Source: Cardiobacteriaceae bacterium (GTDB taxonomy: Bacteria; Pseudomonadota; Gammaproteobacteria; Cardiobacteriales; Cardiobacteriaceae). Taken from it: a stretch of 50,607 nt of DNA. Under the pieces are notes generated by a model, which was not told where the DNA came from, did not search any database, and saw nothing but the letters and a program-made list of their open reading frames with translations. The DNA lies in contig JAUMXB010000018.1 of NCBI GenBank assembly GCA_030529365.1, positions 1 through 50,607 of the forward strand, written 5' to 3'. Made by a program: the position numbers and the translations under genes. Of this stretch, positions 1 through 7,809 are shown one piece after another (position 1 is the first letter of the stretch; each line of letters opens with the position of its first letter).

Positions 1-258
1 GGTCAAGCGCTTCGTGCTTTGCATTCAACCCGTGTCGGCCATGAATGGCCGACCTGCCATCACTGCGCGATGGTGGGCTAAAGCCCACCCTAGGATTCAT
101 GAGAATATTTCTCGCCAGGCGAATGGTAAATGCATCTGGTGGTCAAGCGCTTCGTGCTTTGCATTCAACCCGTGTCGGCCATGAATGGCCGACCTACTAT
201 CGCTGCGCGACGGTGGGCTGAAGCCCATTCTGTGAGTCATGAGAATATTTCTCATCAT
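1..258. repeat. Tandem 140-bp intergenic repeat, two copies with hairpins
   Basis: Copy 1 spans about 1-118 and copy 2 about 141-258, so the period is 140 bases; the first 55 bases are identical. Each copy holds two short palindromes: GTCGGCCAT-GA-ATGGCCGAC, and a GGTGGGCT/AGCCCACC hairpin that is perfect in copy 1 and decayed on its right arm in copy 2. Both end in a CATGAGAATATTTCTC segment. No coding sequence is credible here. The compact hairpins resemble REP-like dispersed elements; that assignment is inference. Confidence 0.8.
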
Positions 259-335
259 GAAGCGCTTATGATGAAAATTTTTATCAAAATAAACGATTTT
301 ATTGGTAAAAAATATCTATTTTCGACCTGATTTTG
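241..335 (+). repeat. AAGCGCTT palindrome repeat, copy R1 (partly degenerate)
   Basis: The octamer AAGCGCTT lies at 260-267, and a degenerate AAACGATT lies exactly 31 bases further on at 291-298. The right flank GGTAAAAAATATCTATTTTC matches the conserved tail of the other copies. It directly follows the tandem repeat. See the first finding for the whole family. Confidence 0.7.
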
Positions 336-369
336 TATTTTGATTGTAAGTAGGGCAAGCGGGGCAGGC

Positions 370-407
370 AAGAAAAAAGCCTGTGCCGTTGCCGGCGCAG
401 GCTTGCA
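370..407 (-). terminator. Rho-independent terminator of the response regulator gene
   Basis: On the minus strand an AAGCCTGCGCC/GGCACAGGCTT stem closes a short loop and is followed by a T-rich run. It begins about 15 bases after the stop codon at 422. Confidence 0.85.
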
Positions 408-421
408 ATCATGCGGATAGG

Positions 422-1705
422 TCAGGAAGGGTTTTTGTTTTCCACGTATCCGGCATCGACGATTTCCACGCTGTCATCATCGAGGATGGCGAGATCGTTT
501 TCATCGAAATCGATGCGGTTGTGCGATGCGTCGTCCTGCTGTCTTTTTTCCTGCTCCTGCCCGGCTTCTGCGGCTTTCACTTCTGCCAGGGAAAATTCTA
601 TGGTGTGGGCATCGGCTATTTCGGCTTCCAGCGGCTCACCGGCTGGTGGCAGGGTGGGGGAATCGTCTTCTTCCAGCTCCAGTTCAAAGATTTGGCTTTC
701 GTCATCAAATTCGCTGAAATCCAGTTCCAGCTCGGCGGACTCGGCCACTTCTTCTTCTGTTGCCGCAAAGGCTTCGGGATCCTCGAGGCGTTCGTCATGC
801 CGCTTGCGGATGGTTTCCAGAAGCTCTTTGACCTTGTCGCGGTCGTCTTCGCTTTCCAGGGTTTCCACCTGATGGCGTGCCTGTTCTTCCGGATGATCGA
901 GCAGGAAGGCATGGCGCATGGCCGCACCACGCAGGTTTTCGCTGAGCAGTTTGGTGGAAACCGGGCGCACGAGGCAACGGTACACTTGCCCGTAGTTGAT
1001 CAGGTCAATGAGTGCTTCGCTGTCCTGGGTTTGGGTGACGACGATGGTCATGATGTGCGGGAAGAAGGATTTCATGACGTTCATGGTGGCAACGATGTCC
1101 TGCCCGCAGAAATGCACGTCGCTGATGATGATGCCGATGTTGCGTCCCAGAAGGGCTTCCATGGCGCTGTCCAGGTCTTTCGCCCAGTACGGGGTGTAGT
1201 GGCGGCCGAAAACGTAACGGAATTTCTCGAAGATTTTTTCGTCTTCAAACATGACCATCACGCCGCAACGCACTTCAGGCAGTGCCTGTTCGCCGCTTTC
1301 CTGCAAGGCGCGCATGTGGCGCAGCGAGCGGGCGATGTTGGTGGCGTCGCTGATGGTGCGCAGGAGATCGTCGGTATCCCAGGGTTTGGTGATGTAGCGG
1401 TAGATTTCACCTTCGTTGATGGCATCGAGCACGTCGTCGCGTTCGGCGTAGCCGGTGAGCAGGATGCGCATGGCGTCCGGCGCGCTCTCGCACACTTCGG
1501 CAAGCAGTTCCGTACCGGAGACGAGGGGCATTTTCTGGTCGCACACGATGACGTCCATGGGAATGGTCGCCACTTTTTCGCGAAATTCGTCAGGGTCTTC
1601 CGTGATGTAAACGTTGTGGCTTGCGCGGAAAATCGAATTCAGGCTGCGCAAGATGCGCGGGTCGTCATCAATAAAGATGATATTGGGCTTTTCCTGTGCA
1701 GACAC
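422..1705 (-). CDS. Response regulator with two receiver-like domains and an acidic tail
   Basis: The 427-residue protein starts with a receiver domain: acidic residues D13-D15, probable phospho-acceptor D56 in VCDQKMP, T in LLTGY, and K in YITKPW. A second receiver-like segment (about 145-260) keeps a SDVHF acceptor-like motif but has R (VRPVS) where the conserved Lys is expected, so it is probably degenerate. Residues 260-427 are highly acidic and low-complexity, with no DNA-binding, HD-GYP or GGDEF domain. The start is GTG, preceded by AGGAGG at ideal spacing. No histidine kinase is adjacent. Output by protein-protein contact is likely, but partner and signal are unknown. Confidence 0.8.
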   Translation of the reverse strand: MSAQEKPNIIFIDDDPRILRSLNSIFRASHNVYITEDPDEFREKVATIPMDVIVCDQKMPLVSGTELLAEVCESAPDAMRILLTGYAERDDVLDAINEGEIYRYITKPWDTDDLLRTISDATNIARSLRHMRALQESGEQALPEVRCGVMVMFEDEKIFEKFRYVFGRHYTPYWAKDLDSAMEALLGRNIGIIISDVHFCGQDIVATMNVMKSFFPHIMTIVVTQTQDSEALIDLINYGQVYRCLVRPVSTKLLSENLRGAAMRHAFLLDHPEEQARHQVETLESEDDRDKVKELLETIRKRHDERLEDPEAFAATEEEVAESAELELDFSEFDDESQIFELELEEDDSPTLPPAGEPLEAEIADAHTIEFSLAEVKAAEAGQEQEKRQQDDASHNRIDFDENDLAILDDDSVEIVDAGYVENKNPS

Positions 1706-1793
1706 GATTCCTCCTGTGGTGCAAAAACGGCTTCATTTTATGACGATCTGGCCATATGGTACGTTCCATGACGGTATAGTAAGGCAAAAAAAT

Positions 1794-2816
1794 CTACTTT
1801 CCAGCGATTTTTTCCCACGCCGCCGTGATGATGGCGTGGTGATCCTCGAAACATTCTTCGCGCCGCAATTGGTCGAGCGGCCACCATTGCGCGGTTTCCG
1901 CGTCGTCCTGTCCGCTGATCTGCGGCCTTTCCTGCGCATCCGGCAAACGGAAGGCGAAGGCATGGGTAATCGTGCGGCCGCGATCGCTGCGCGTCGGCTT
2001 GTCGTAAACGGTGCTGGCGACCAGGCAATCGGCGGCCTCCTGGAAATCCCAGCCGGTTTCTTTACGCAATTCGCGCAGGCAGGAGGCGAAAAGCGTTTCG
2101 TCCGCATCGAGAAAGCCGCCGGGCAATGCCCACAAGCCTTTGCCGGGGTGGTGTTTGCGGCGGACGAGCAGGACATGGCCGCGATGGAAAACGGCTGCGT
2201 CAGTAGTGACGAAGATGACGGGGTAGGGCGCGTCTTTCCATAATGCCTTGCTGGCCTGGATGCTGTCCTGTTCGGCGAGCAGCCAGGCAAAATCATCGCT
2301 TGCGCGGAATGCCTGCAACCATGTGGCGACGCCTTCTGGCAGCCAGGGATGGCGGAAGGGCGCTGTGGCGTCATGGCGGAAATAGGCTTTGCGGATGGCG
2401 GTGGCGTTGTAATCGCCGGCGCTCGGCACGCTGACGAGGCCCCAGTCCGGGAACAGCGCAAGATAATAGGAGGTTTCATCCTTGATATGGCCGAAGAGTG
2501 CGATGCGGGCATGGTCGCCGGCAAGGCGCGCGACTTCGGCGCGCACGGCTGCTACCCAGTCGTTGTCGTCTGGATAATCGGCAACGGAACCAATTTGCAC
2601 GCGCGCGTTTTCCTCGGCGGTGAGCCCCGCGCGGATCATGGCTTCGCGTTCGGCGACGCGCCACGGGTTGCGCAGGCGTCTTGCGCTGCCTGCCGCGCCG
2701 CACAGCACGATGAGGCGCCCGGCGCGGGTCAGGGCTTCGCGCATCAGGGCAAAATGGCCGAGGTGCGGCGGCTGGAAGCGGCCGATAAAGACGTAGGTAT
2801 CGGGAGACTGGGGCAT
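1794..2816 (-). CDS. nadM: Bifunctional NMN adenylyltransferase / Nudix hydrolase (NadM type)
   Basis: This 340-residue protein joins a nucleotidyltransferase to a Nudix domain, the layout of bacterial NadM proteins that make NAD from NMN and ATP and hydrolyse ADP-ribose-type nucleotides. The N-terminus has GRFQPPHLGH (the HxGH signature) and the first domain ends with NATAIR. The Nudix box begins at GGFLDADE and ends RELRKETGW, so one position of the usual EE pair is Lys. I chose the ATG at 2814-2816 because it directly precedes the conserved TYVFIGRFQPPH; an in-frame ATG at 2852 lies inside a dispersed repeat. The ribosome-binding site is weak. Adenylyltransferase function is fairly certain, Nudix activity less so. 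Confidence 0.85.
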   Translation of the reverse strand: MPQSPDTYVFIGRFQPPHLGHFALMREALTRAGRLIVLCGAAGSARRLRNPWRVAEREAMIRAGLTAEENARVQIGSVADYPDDNDWVAAVRAEVARLAGDHARIALFGHIKDETSYYLALFPDWGLVSVPSAGDYNATAIRKAYFRHDATAPFRHPWLPEGVATWLQAFRASDDFAWLLAEQDSIQASKALWKDAPYPVIFVTTDAAVFHRGHVLLVRRKHHPGKGLWALPGGFLDADETLFASCLRELRKETGWDFQEAADCLVASTVYDKPTRSDRGRTITHAFAFRLPDAQERPQISGQDDAETAQWWPLDQLRREECFEDHHAIITAAWEKIAGK

Positions 2817-2835
2817 GGATATTCCGTTGGTGATG

Positions 2836-2940
2836 ATGGTAAATTTTCTCATCCATAAGCGCTTATGATGAGAAAATTTATCACAATAAGCGCTTATGTA
2901 TGGTAAAAAATAACTATTTTTGATGATTTTATGAAAAACA
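2836..2940 (+). repeat. AAGCGCTT paired-palindrome repeat, copy R2
   Basis: Octamers lie at 2857-2864 and 2888-2895, 31 bases apart. The left flank is GGTAAATTTTCTCAT and the right tail GGTAAAAAATAACTATTTTT. The element fills the gap between recR and nadM and ends just past the recR stop. Confidence 0.9.
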
Positions 2941-2958
2941 GGTTTTTGTGAGACGGGT

Positions 2959-3567
2959 TCAGCGTTCGCTGCTGTAACGGCTGCGGGTGCGGAAGGCGAG
3001 GGACAGGGTGCTGCCATCCAGATAGGCCAGTTCGCCGCCCATCGGTACGCCGTGCGCGAGGCGCGTGGCTTCCACGCCGTGTTTCGCCGCGAGTTCGGCA
3101 AGAAAATAGGCGGTGGTTTCGCCTTCCAGCGTGGAGTTGGTGGCGAGTACCAGTTCGCGGATGTCGCCGCTGGCGAGGCGTTCGTCGAGGAGATCGAGGC
3201 CGAGTTCGGCAGGGCCGATGCCGTCGAGCGGCGCGATATGCCCCATGAGGACGAAATACACGCCCTGGTAATCAGTGGATTGCTCGATGGCGAGCACGTC
3301 CGCCGGCGCTTCGACGACGCAGACGACACCGTGATCGCGGGTGGCGTTCGCGCAGATGAGGCAGAGATCATCGTCGCTCAGGTTGCGGCATTGCCGGCAG
3401 TTCTTGACGTTGAGCAGGGCGTCGCCGATGCGCATGGCCAGCGTTTGCGCGGCTTGCGGTTTCTTGAGGAGAAGGTTGAGTGCCATGCGCTGCGCCGATT
3501 TCTGCCCGACACCGGGCAGGCAGGTGAGCGCTTCGACGAGCTGGTCGAAATGACGGGAAAAGGACAC
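2959..3567 (-). CDS. recR: Recombination mediator RecR
   Basis: The 202-residue protein acts with RecO (and RecF) to load RecA on gapped DNA. It has an N-terminal helix-hairpin-helix (LPGVGQKSAQRMA), a four-Cys zinc site (C57, C60, C69, C72) and a Toprim segment (VVEAPADVLAIEQ...). Length is normal for RecR. The start is GTG, three bases after the ybaB stop, so the two are co-transcribed in the usual dnaX-ybaB-recR order. Confidence 0.97.
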   Translation of the reverse strand: MSFSRHFDQLVEALTCLPGVGQKSAQRMALNLLLKKPQAAQTLAMRIGDALLNVKNCRQCRNLSDDDLCLICANATRDHGVVCVVEAPADVLAIEQSTDYQGVYFVLMGHIAPLDGIGPAELGLDLLDERLASGDIRELVLATNSTLEGETTAYFLAELAAKHGVEATRLAHGVPMGGELAYLDGSTLSLAFRTRSRYSSER

Positions 3568-3570
3568 GGC

Positions 3571-3897
3571 TCAGAACGGCAGTTTCAGGCCGCCCGGGAG
3601 ATTGAGGCCGCCGGTGATGGCTGCCATTTCCTGCTGGGTCATGGCCTGCACTTTCTGTGCGGCATCGCTGATGGCGGCGGCAATCAGGGCTTCGAGCATG
3701 TCGCGGTCTTCGCGCAGCGCTTCTTCGGAGAGCTGGACGCCCATGCAGTGATAATGGCCGTTGAGCGTGACTTTGACTGCGCCGGCGCCGGCTTGTCCTG
3801 CCACGCTTTTGCGCGCCAGTTCTTCCTGCATTTTCTGCATGTTTTCCTGCATTTCCTGGGCTTTTTTCATCATGTTGCCCAATCCGCCTTTCAGCAT
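3571..3897 (-). CDS. ybaB: YbaB/EbfC-family nucleoid-associated protein
   Basis: A 108-residue protein typical of YbaB/EbfC, small homodimers that bind DNA. It opens with MLKGGLGNMMKKAQ, continues with a Met/Gln/Glu-rich helix, then a beta segment (VKVTLNGHYH) and a C-terminal helix, and ends GGLKLPF. The ATG at 3895-3897 follows GGAG with good spacing and lies two bases after the dnaX stop, so translation is probably coupled. Its precise role is unsettled even in well-studied bacteria. Confidence 0.95.
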   Translation of the reverse strand: MLKGGLGNMMKKAQEMQENMQKMQEELARKSVAGQAGAGAVKVTLNGHYHCMGVQLSEEALREDRDMLEALIAAAISDAAQKVQAMTQQEMAAITGGLNLPGGLKLPF

Positions 3898-3899
3898 AG

Positions 3900-5816
3900 T
3901 TACTCCGTTTTTGTGGTAAGGGATTGAATGGAATGCGGCTGAACCTTGGCGTCCAGCCTTTCCTGCAAGGTGAGGGTGAGGGCGTGCTGGTAAAAGGCCT
4001 GCTCCGCCCGTGCCTGCTCCGCTTCCTTGGCCTGGTTGCGCCATTTGCCCGGCGTCATCACGTCGTCATTGACGACCAGCGCAATCTCGCACGGTTCGCC
4101 TACGAGCGCGGCAAGCGCTTCGCCAAGCGCGACCAGGCGCTTGCCATCATCAAAGCCCGTCATCATGAAGGGCACTTGCAGGGTGAGCAGCGGCGGCTGC
4201 CAATCAACCGGGCAGGCGTTGTCGGCAAACATGCGGACTTTGCCCGCTTTGGGCAAATGGCGGACGTACCGGCTCCAGGCTTCGACATCGCCCAATGTCT
4301 CGGCAAGCGGCGGGAGATCGGCGGGCGGTGGCTCGGCTTCTGCTTCGTCGTCGGCGGACGGTGCAGCTGGCGCTTCCTGCGCGGGCGGCGGCGCGATGGC
4401 AGGGGCGAGATGCTCTTCGGCGGCGGCCTCGATATGGGGAGGAACGTCGTCCCAGGGCGGCACGTCGTCGTTGGCAAAGGGAGCGTAAGCGTCCACACTT
4501 TCCGGCAGGGGAAGCGCTTCCATGGGGGGCATGGCTGGCGCAGCGGGTTGTTCGTTTTGCGCGGATGCAACAGGCGCTTCGTGCTTTTCTGCGGGCGCGT
4601 CGGGAGAAGGGGCGGGAGCGGGTGTTTTGGCCGCTTCCGCGTCGTGGTGCATCTGGCTCAGGTGCGCCACGGTTGCCAGGGTGGCATCGCTGGCGGTACC
4701 GGCAAGATCGGGGATGGTTTTTGCCGCATCTCCGGGGAAGAGCGGCTGCATGGCGGCCATGCGCAGCAGCATCATTTCAAAGGCAAGACGCGCGTTGGGC
4801 TGGTAGGGGAAATATTGCCAGGTGTCGGTGGCAATCTGGTACCACAGCTGCATCAGTTCCACCGGCAGGCTGCCCGCAAGCAGGGCCAGTTCCGGTTCGA
4901 AATATTCGTCCGGCTGCTGCGCGGCGAGCTGGAGGACGGTAATGCGCTGGAATTGCTGCATCAGTTCGGCGAGCAGCACGCCATAATCGGGCGCGTATTC
5001 GTCCATGTCGGCCAGAATGCGGCGCAATCCGGCGCAATCCTGGCGCGCCATGGCTTCGATCATGGCGAGAAAATGCCGTGTGGGCACGGCGCCGAGCAAT
5101 CCCGCGACCGGCCGGGTGCGCACTTCGCCCTGGCCAAAGGCAATGGCCTGGTCGAGCAGGCTCAGCGAATCGCGCATGCTGCCGTTGCCGGCGCGGGCGA
5201 TCAGCGTGAGCGCTTCGTCGTCAAACGGCGTGTTTTCGCTGTTGAGGATGGCGGCAAGATGTCCGGAAATCTGGCGCGGCGTCAGGTTTTTCAGGTGGAA
5301 TTGCAGGCAGCGCGACAGCACGGTGGCCGGCAGCTTCTGCGGGTCGGTGGTGGCGAGGATGAATTTGACGTGCGGCGGCGGTTCTTCCAGGGTTTTCAAC
5401 AGCGCGTTGAAGCTGCTTTTGGAAAACATGTGGACTTCGTCAATGAGATAGACTTTGTAGCGCCCTTTGACCGGGGTATAGGGGACGTTGTCAAGCAGCT
5501 CGCGGGTATCGTCCACGCCGGTGCGCGAGGCGGCATCGACTTCGATGAGATCGGGAAAGCGTCCGGCATCGATTTCCTGGCAGTGCTCGCATTCTCCGCA
5601 GGGATGGCTGCTCACGCCATGCGTCAGGCAATTGAGGGATTTGGCAAAGATGCGCGCGATGGTGGTCTTGCCGACGCCGCGCGTGCCGGTAAAGAGATAG
5701 GCGTGATGGATGCGGTCGTGATCCAGCGCATAGGAAAGCGCTTGCGCCACATGCGTTTGGCCAACCAGTTCATGAAAGTTTTTCGGTCGCCACTGCCGGG
5801 CTAGGACTTGGTACAT
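3900..5816 (-). CDS. dnaX: DNA polymerase III tau/gamma subunit
   Basis: The clamp-loader ATPase subunit, 638 residues. It begins MYQVLARQWRPKNF, with Walker A GTRGVGKTT (44-52), a four-Cys zinc module (about residues 64-80), Walker B-like LIDEVHMF and the sensor SRC motif. Domain III is followed by a long Pro/Ala/Glu-rich linker and a tau-type C-terminal domain, as in full-length tau. I see no obvious A-run slippery site for making gamma. The start codon has no visible Shine-Dalgarno sequence: the bases before it are pyrimidine-rich and it lies only about 26 bases after the 4.5S RNA. The upstream in-frame extension runs through that RNA and is not real. Confidence 0.95.
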   Translation of the reverse strand: MYQVLARQWRPKNFHELVGQTHVAQALSYALDHDRIHHAYLFTGTRGVGKTTIARIFAKSLNCLTHGVSSHPCGECEHCQEIDAGRFPDLIEVDAASRTGVDDTRELLDNVPYTPVKGRYKVYLIDEVHMFSKSSFNALLKTLEEPPPHVKFILATTDPQKLPATVLSRCLQFHLKNLTPRQISGHLAAILNSENTPFDDEALTLIARAGNGSMRDSLSLLDQAIAFGQGEVRTRPVAGLLGAVPTRHFLAMIEAMARQDCAGLRRILADMDEYAPDYGVLLAELMQQFQRITVLQLAAQQPDEYFEPELALLAGSLPVELMQLWYQIATDTWQYFPYQPNARLAFEMMLLRMAAMQPLFPGDAAKTIPDLAGTASDATLATVAHLSQMHHDAEAAKTPAPAPSPDAPAEKHEAPVASAQNEQPAAPAMPPMEALPLPESVDAYAPFANDDVPPWDDVPPHIEAAAEEHLAPAIAPPPAQEAPAAPSADDEAEAEPPPADLPPLAETLGDVEAWSRYVRHLPKAGKVRMFADNACPVDWQPPLLTLQVPFMMTGFDDGKRLVALGEALAALVGEPCEIALVVNDDVMTPGKWRNQAKEAEQARAEQAFYQHALTLTLQERLDAKVQPHSIQSLTTKTE

Positions 5817-5842
5817 GGGGGGAACACAAGAAAAATAAAAAG

Positions 5843-5942
5843 GCCTGCACCAGCGCTCTCCGGCACTCAATATCACCACTACCGTTGCTTCCTTCCGGAC
5901 CTGGCGGGGTTCGCGGCACACTGATGCGGAGTACCAATGCAG
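5843..5942 (-). ncRNA. ffs: 4.5S signal recognition particle RNA
   Basis: The strand carries the diagnostic SRP domain IV sequence GGTCCGGAAGGAAGCA with its GGAA tetraloop and asymmetric loop. The two ends pair into a long stem (about 5926-5942 with 5844-5862), giving an RNA of roughly 100 nt, the usual bacterial 4.5S size. A T-rich tail (CCTTTTTATTTTTC) follows and would end transcription. The product binds Ffh and targets membrane proteins. The gene lies immediately upstream of dnaX on the same strand. Exact ends are estimated from pairing. Confidence 0.93.
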
Positions 5943-5953
5943 ACCAGTCGCGA

Positions 5954-5981
5954 ATTATAGAGGATAAATGGCAAATGACAA
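5954..5981 (-). promoter_or_regulatory. Sigma-70 promoter of the 4.5S RNA gene
   Basis: On the minus strand TTGTCA (5976-5981) is followed by a 16-base spacer and a perfect TATAAT (5954-5959). The predicted start falls within a few bases of the RNA 5' end. It probably also feeds dnaX by read-through. Confidence 0.8.
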
Positions 5982-6159
5982 GCCCGCCATCACGGCCTGC
6001 GTGCTTTGCTTTCGTCCCGATACGCAGGGCGTTGTGCAGGTACGCCGGTTTCCGCCAGAGCAGATGGATGAAGAGTTTCTGCCTCTTGTTCGGAGCCGAC
6101 GGTTTTGCTGCCCGAATATGTCTGTCTGGCAGGGGATGATTGCTGATGAGATGTGGTAA
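5968..6159 (+). CDS. Possible 63-residue small protein, doubtful
   Basis: An open frame begins at ATG 5968, six bases or so after a GAGG sequence that could serve as a ribosome-binding site. The product is Cys-containing (ACVLCFRP, RRFCCPN), without a signal peptide or recognised domain. Its last codons run into dispersed repeat R3, which supplies the stop. It overlaps the -35 region of the 4.5S promoter on the other strand. It may be a chance frame. Confidence 0.2.
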   Translation: MANDKPAITACVLCFRPDTQGVVQVRRFPPEQMDEEFLPLVRSRRFCCPNMSVWQGMIADEMW

Positions 6160-6252
6160 ATTTTCCCATCAACAAGCGCTTATTGCGAGAAATTTTCTCA
6201 TGATAAGCGCTTGTTGATGGGAAAAATCAACCATTTTTGACTATTTTATAAA
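6155..6252 (+). repeat. AAGCGCTT paired-palindrome repeat, copy R3
   Basis: Octamers lie at 6174-6181 and 6205-6212, 31 bases apart. They sit in a perfect 22-base inverted repeat (6161-6182 with 6204-6225); the 21-base loop holds the palindrome GAGAAATTTTCTC. The tail CTATTTTATAAA touches the stop codon of the next leftward gene (6253). This is the most symmetrical copy. Confidence 0.92.
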
Positions 6253-7809
6253 TTACCGGCAGAGAATACTGACGACAATGCCGGTCTTGCTGATGATGGC
6301 GTCGCACTGGCGGCCACCGGCCTGCGGGTAGTACGACTGGCACCAGCTGGCTTCGATGGGCTGGCCGTCGATGGTGCATTGGCTGGCGGATTGGTAGCGC
6401 ATGGTGCCGCTGACTTTGTTGAAGGTTTTGCTGACCGGCGTGCCGGCATTGGCCTGGGTGGCGCGCACGATATCCGGCGAGGCGACGATGGGCTGGCCTT
6501 TTTCCGCGGCCTTGAAGGCGCTGAAGGCTTCGCGCTTGGCGACGCGGGCGGCGCGGGCGGCTTCTTCGGCTTTCTCGCGTGCGGCCAGTTCGGCCTTTCT
6601 CGCCGCTTCCGCTTCGCGTTGCGCCCGTTCTTCGGCGGCGCGGCGCTCGGCAGCTTCTTTCTCGCGGCGCTGTTTTTCGACGAGACGCTGCATTTCGGCG
6701 GCCTGCCGCGCTTCTTCGCGCTGGCGTGCGGCTTCAACGGCGGCTTGCTCCTGGGCGCGGCGTTGCGCTTCGATGGCTTCCATTTGCGCTTGCAGTTCGC
6801 GGATGGCCTGGGCGTCTTTTTCCTGCTGGGCGCGGCGCTCGGCGGCCGCCATGGCTTCGGCAAGGCGCGCGGCTTCGGCCTGGCGCTGCGCTTCCGCTTG
6901 TGCCTGCTGGGCGGCGGCCTGCTGCTGCGCGGCTTGTTGCGCCTGCTGCTCGCGTTGGCGCGCTTCGGCGAGCTGGCGTTCTTCGGCGAGACGTTTTTCA
7001 TGCGCGGCTTCGGCCGCAGCTTCGGCGCGCGCGCGCTGTTCGGCGGCGCGGCGTTGCGCTTCGCGCTGCTTGCGCGCAAGTTCCTGGCGCGCGGCAGCTT
7101 CCTGGGCGATGCGGCGTGCCTGCCGTTCGGCATCGCGCTTGGCGATGGCTTTTTTGTTCGCTTCGTTTTCCGCCATCATCAGTTGATACAGCAGCTGGTC
7201 GTCGATATTGGCGTAGTCGGCCTGCGGCATGGAGCGCTCCTGGCGGAAGGCCTGCATGGCGCTGCGCGTGTTCTGGCCGATGATGCCGTCGGCGCTGCCC
7301 GCGGAGTAGCCGAGCTGGCCGAGCACGCCCTGCATTTTCTTGGCAACTGCCTTGTTGAAGACACCGAGCCATTGCGGCGAGAGTTTGCCGTCCACCTTGA
7401 GCTTGTGCGCTTTCTGGAACATGACGATGCCGTCTTTGGTGGCGCTGTTCATTTTGCCGTCGATGACGCCGGCGTCGAAGTTGAGGAAGCGCAGGCCGGT
7501 TTGCACGAGCTTGAGCAGGGCGGTGGAGTGCTCGCCTGCCTTGGCCACGCCGTTTTGCACCAGCCACTCGGCGAGCTTGGAGTTGCCGGCAAGGGCGGCG
7601 TGATCATAGGCGGTAAAGCCGCGCTGGTCGGCAATGGCGATGTTGCAGCGGTTCTTGCGGTAGCGCTCGAGCATGTCGATCTTGTTTTCGCGCGCGGCCT
7701 GGAAAATGCCGGCCTTTTCCGCGTCGCAGTCGAAGCTGTCGCCGCTCGGGTAGGCGTATGCCCACAGGGGGAGGGCGCACAGAATCAGGGCATGAAGGCG
7801 TTGGGTCAT
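6253..7809 (-). CDS. Secreted ankyrin / peptidoglycan-binding / coiled-coil protein
   Basis: A 518-residue protein of unknown function. A signal peptide is clear (cleavage near AYA-Y20). Next are an ankyrin-like segment (about 60-92, with RGFTAYDHAALAGNSKLAEWL) and two peptidoglycan-binding-1-like repeats (about 97-150 and 155-197; FDAGVIDGKMNSATKDGI and SADGIIGQNTRSAM). A very long Ala/Glu/Arg/Gln-rich coiled coil covers about 212-430. The Cys-containing C-terminus (about 440-518) is unfamiliar. Its ATG overlaps the nudF stop (ATGA), so it is last in the surE-nlpD-nudF operon. This suggests an envelope role, perhaps spanning the periplasm like TolA- or TonB-type stalks; that is inference. 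Confidence 0.75.
   Translation of the reverse strand: MTQRLHALILCALPLWAYAYPSGDSFDCDAEKAGIFQAARENKIDMLERYRKNRCNIAIADQRGFTAYDHAALAGNSKLAEWLVQNGVAKAGEHSTALLKLVQTGLRFLNFDAGVIDGKMNSATKDGIVMFQKAHKLKVDGKLSPQWLGVFNKAVAKKMQGVLGQLGYSAGSADGIIGQNTRSAMQAFRQERSMPQADYANIDDQLLYQLMMAENEANKKAIAKRDAERQARRIAQEAAARQELARKQREAQRRAAEQRARAEAAAEAAHEKRLAEERQLAEARQREQQAQQAAQQQAAAQQAQAEAQRQAEAARLAEAMAAAERRAQQEKDAQAIRELQAQMEAIEAQRRAQEQAAVEAARQREEARQAAEMQRLVEKQRREKEAAERRAAEERAQREAEAARKAELAAREKAEEAARAARVAKREAFSAFKAAEKGQPIVASPDIVRATQANAGTPVSKTFNKVSGTMRYQSASQCTIDGQPIEASWCQSYYPQAGGRQCDAIISKTGIVVSILCR

Noticed and set aside
1-258. CRISPR array
   Set aside because: Only two units of 118 bases with no spacer pattern and no cas genes; it is a tandem repeat.
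383-1771. Rightward 462-codon frame opposite the response regulator
   Set aside because: It runs through the terminator and mirrors a convincing receiver-domain protein with GTG start and AGGAGG.
2817-3371. N-terminal extension of nadM, including an ATG at 2852
   Set aside because: The extension covers repeat R2 and part of recR; the family N-terminus starts just after 2816.
3924-5804. Long rightward open frame opposite dnaX (626 codons)
   Set aside because: It is a GC-rich antisense shadow of dnaX; composition is unnatural (very high Gly/Arg/His) and dnaX motifs are unambiguous.
5817-5921. N-terminal extension of dnaX
   Set aside because: It would translate the 4.5S RNA; the conserved DnaX N-terminus starts at 5816.
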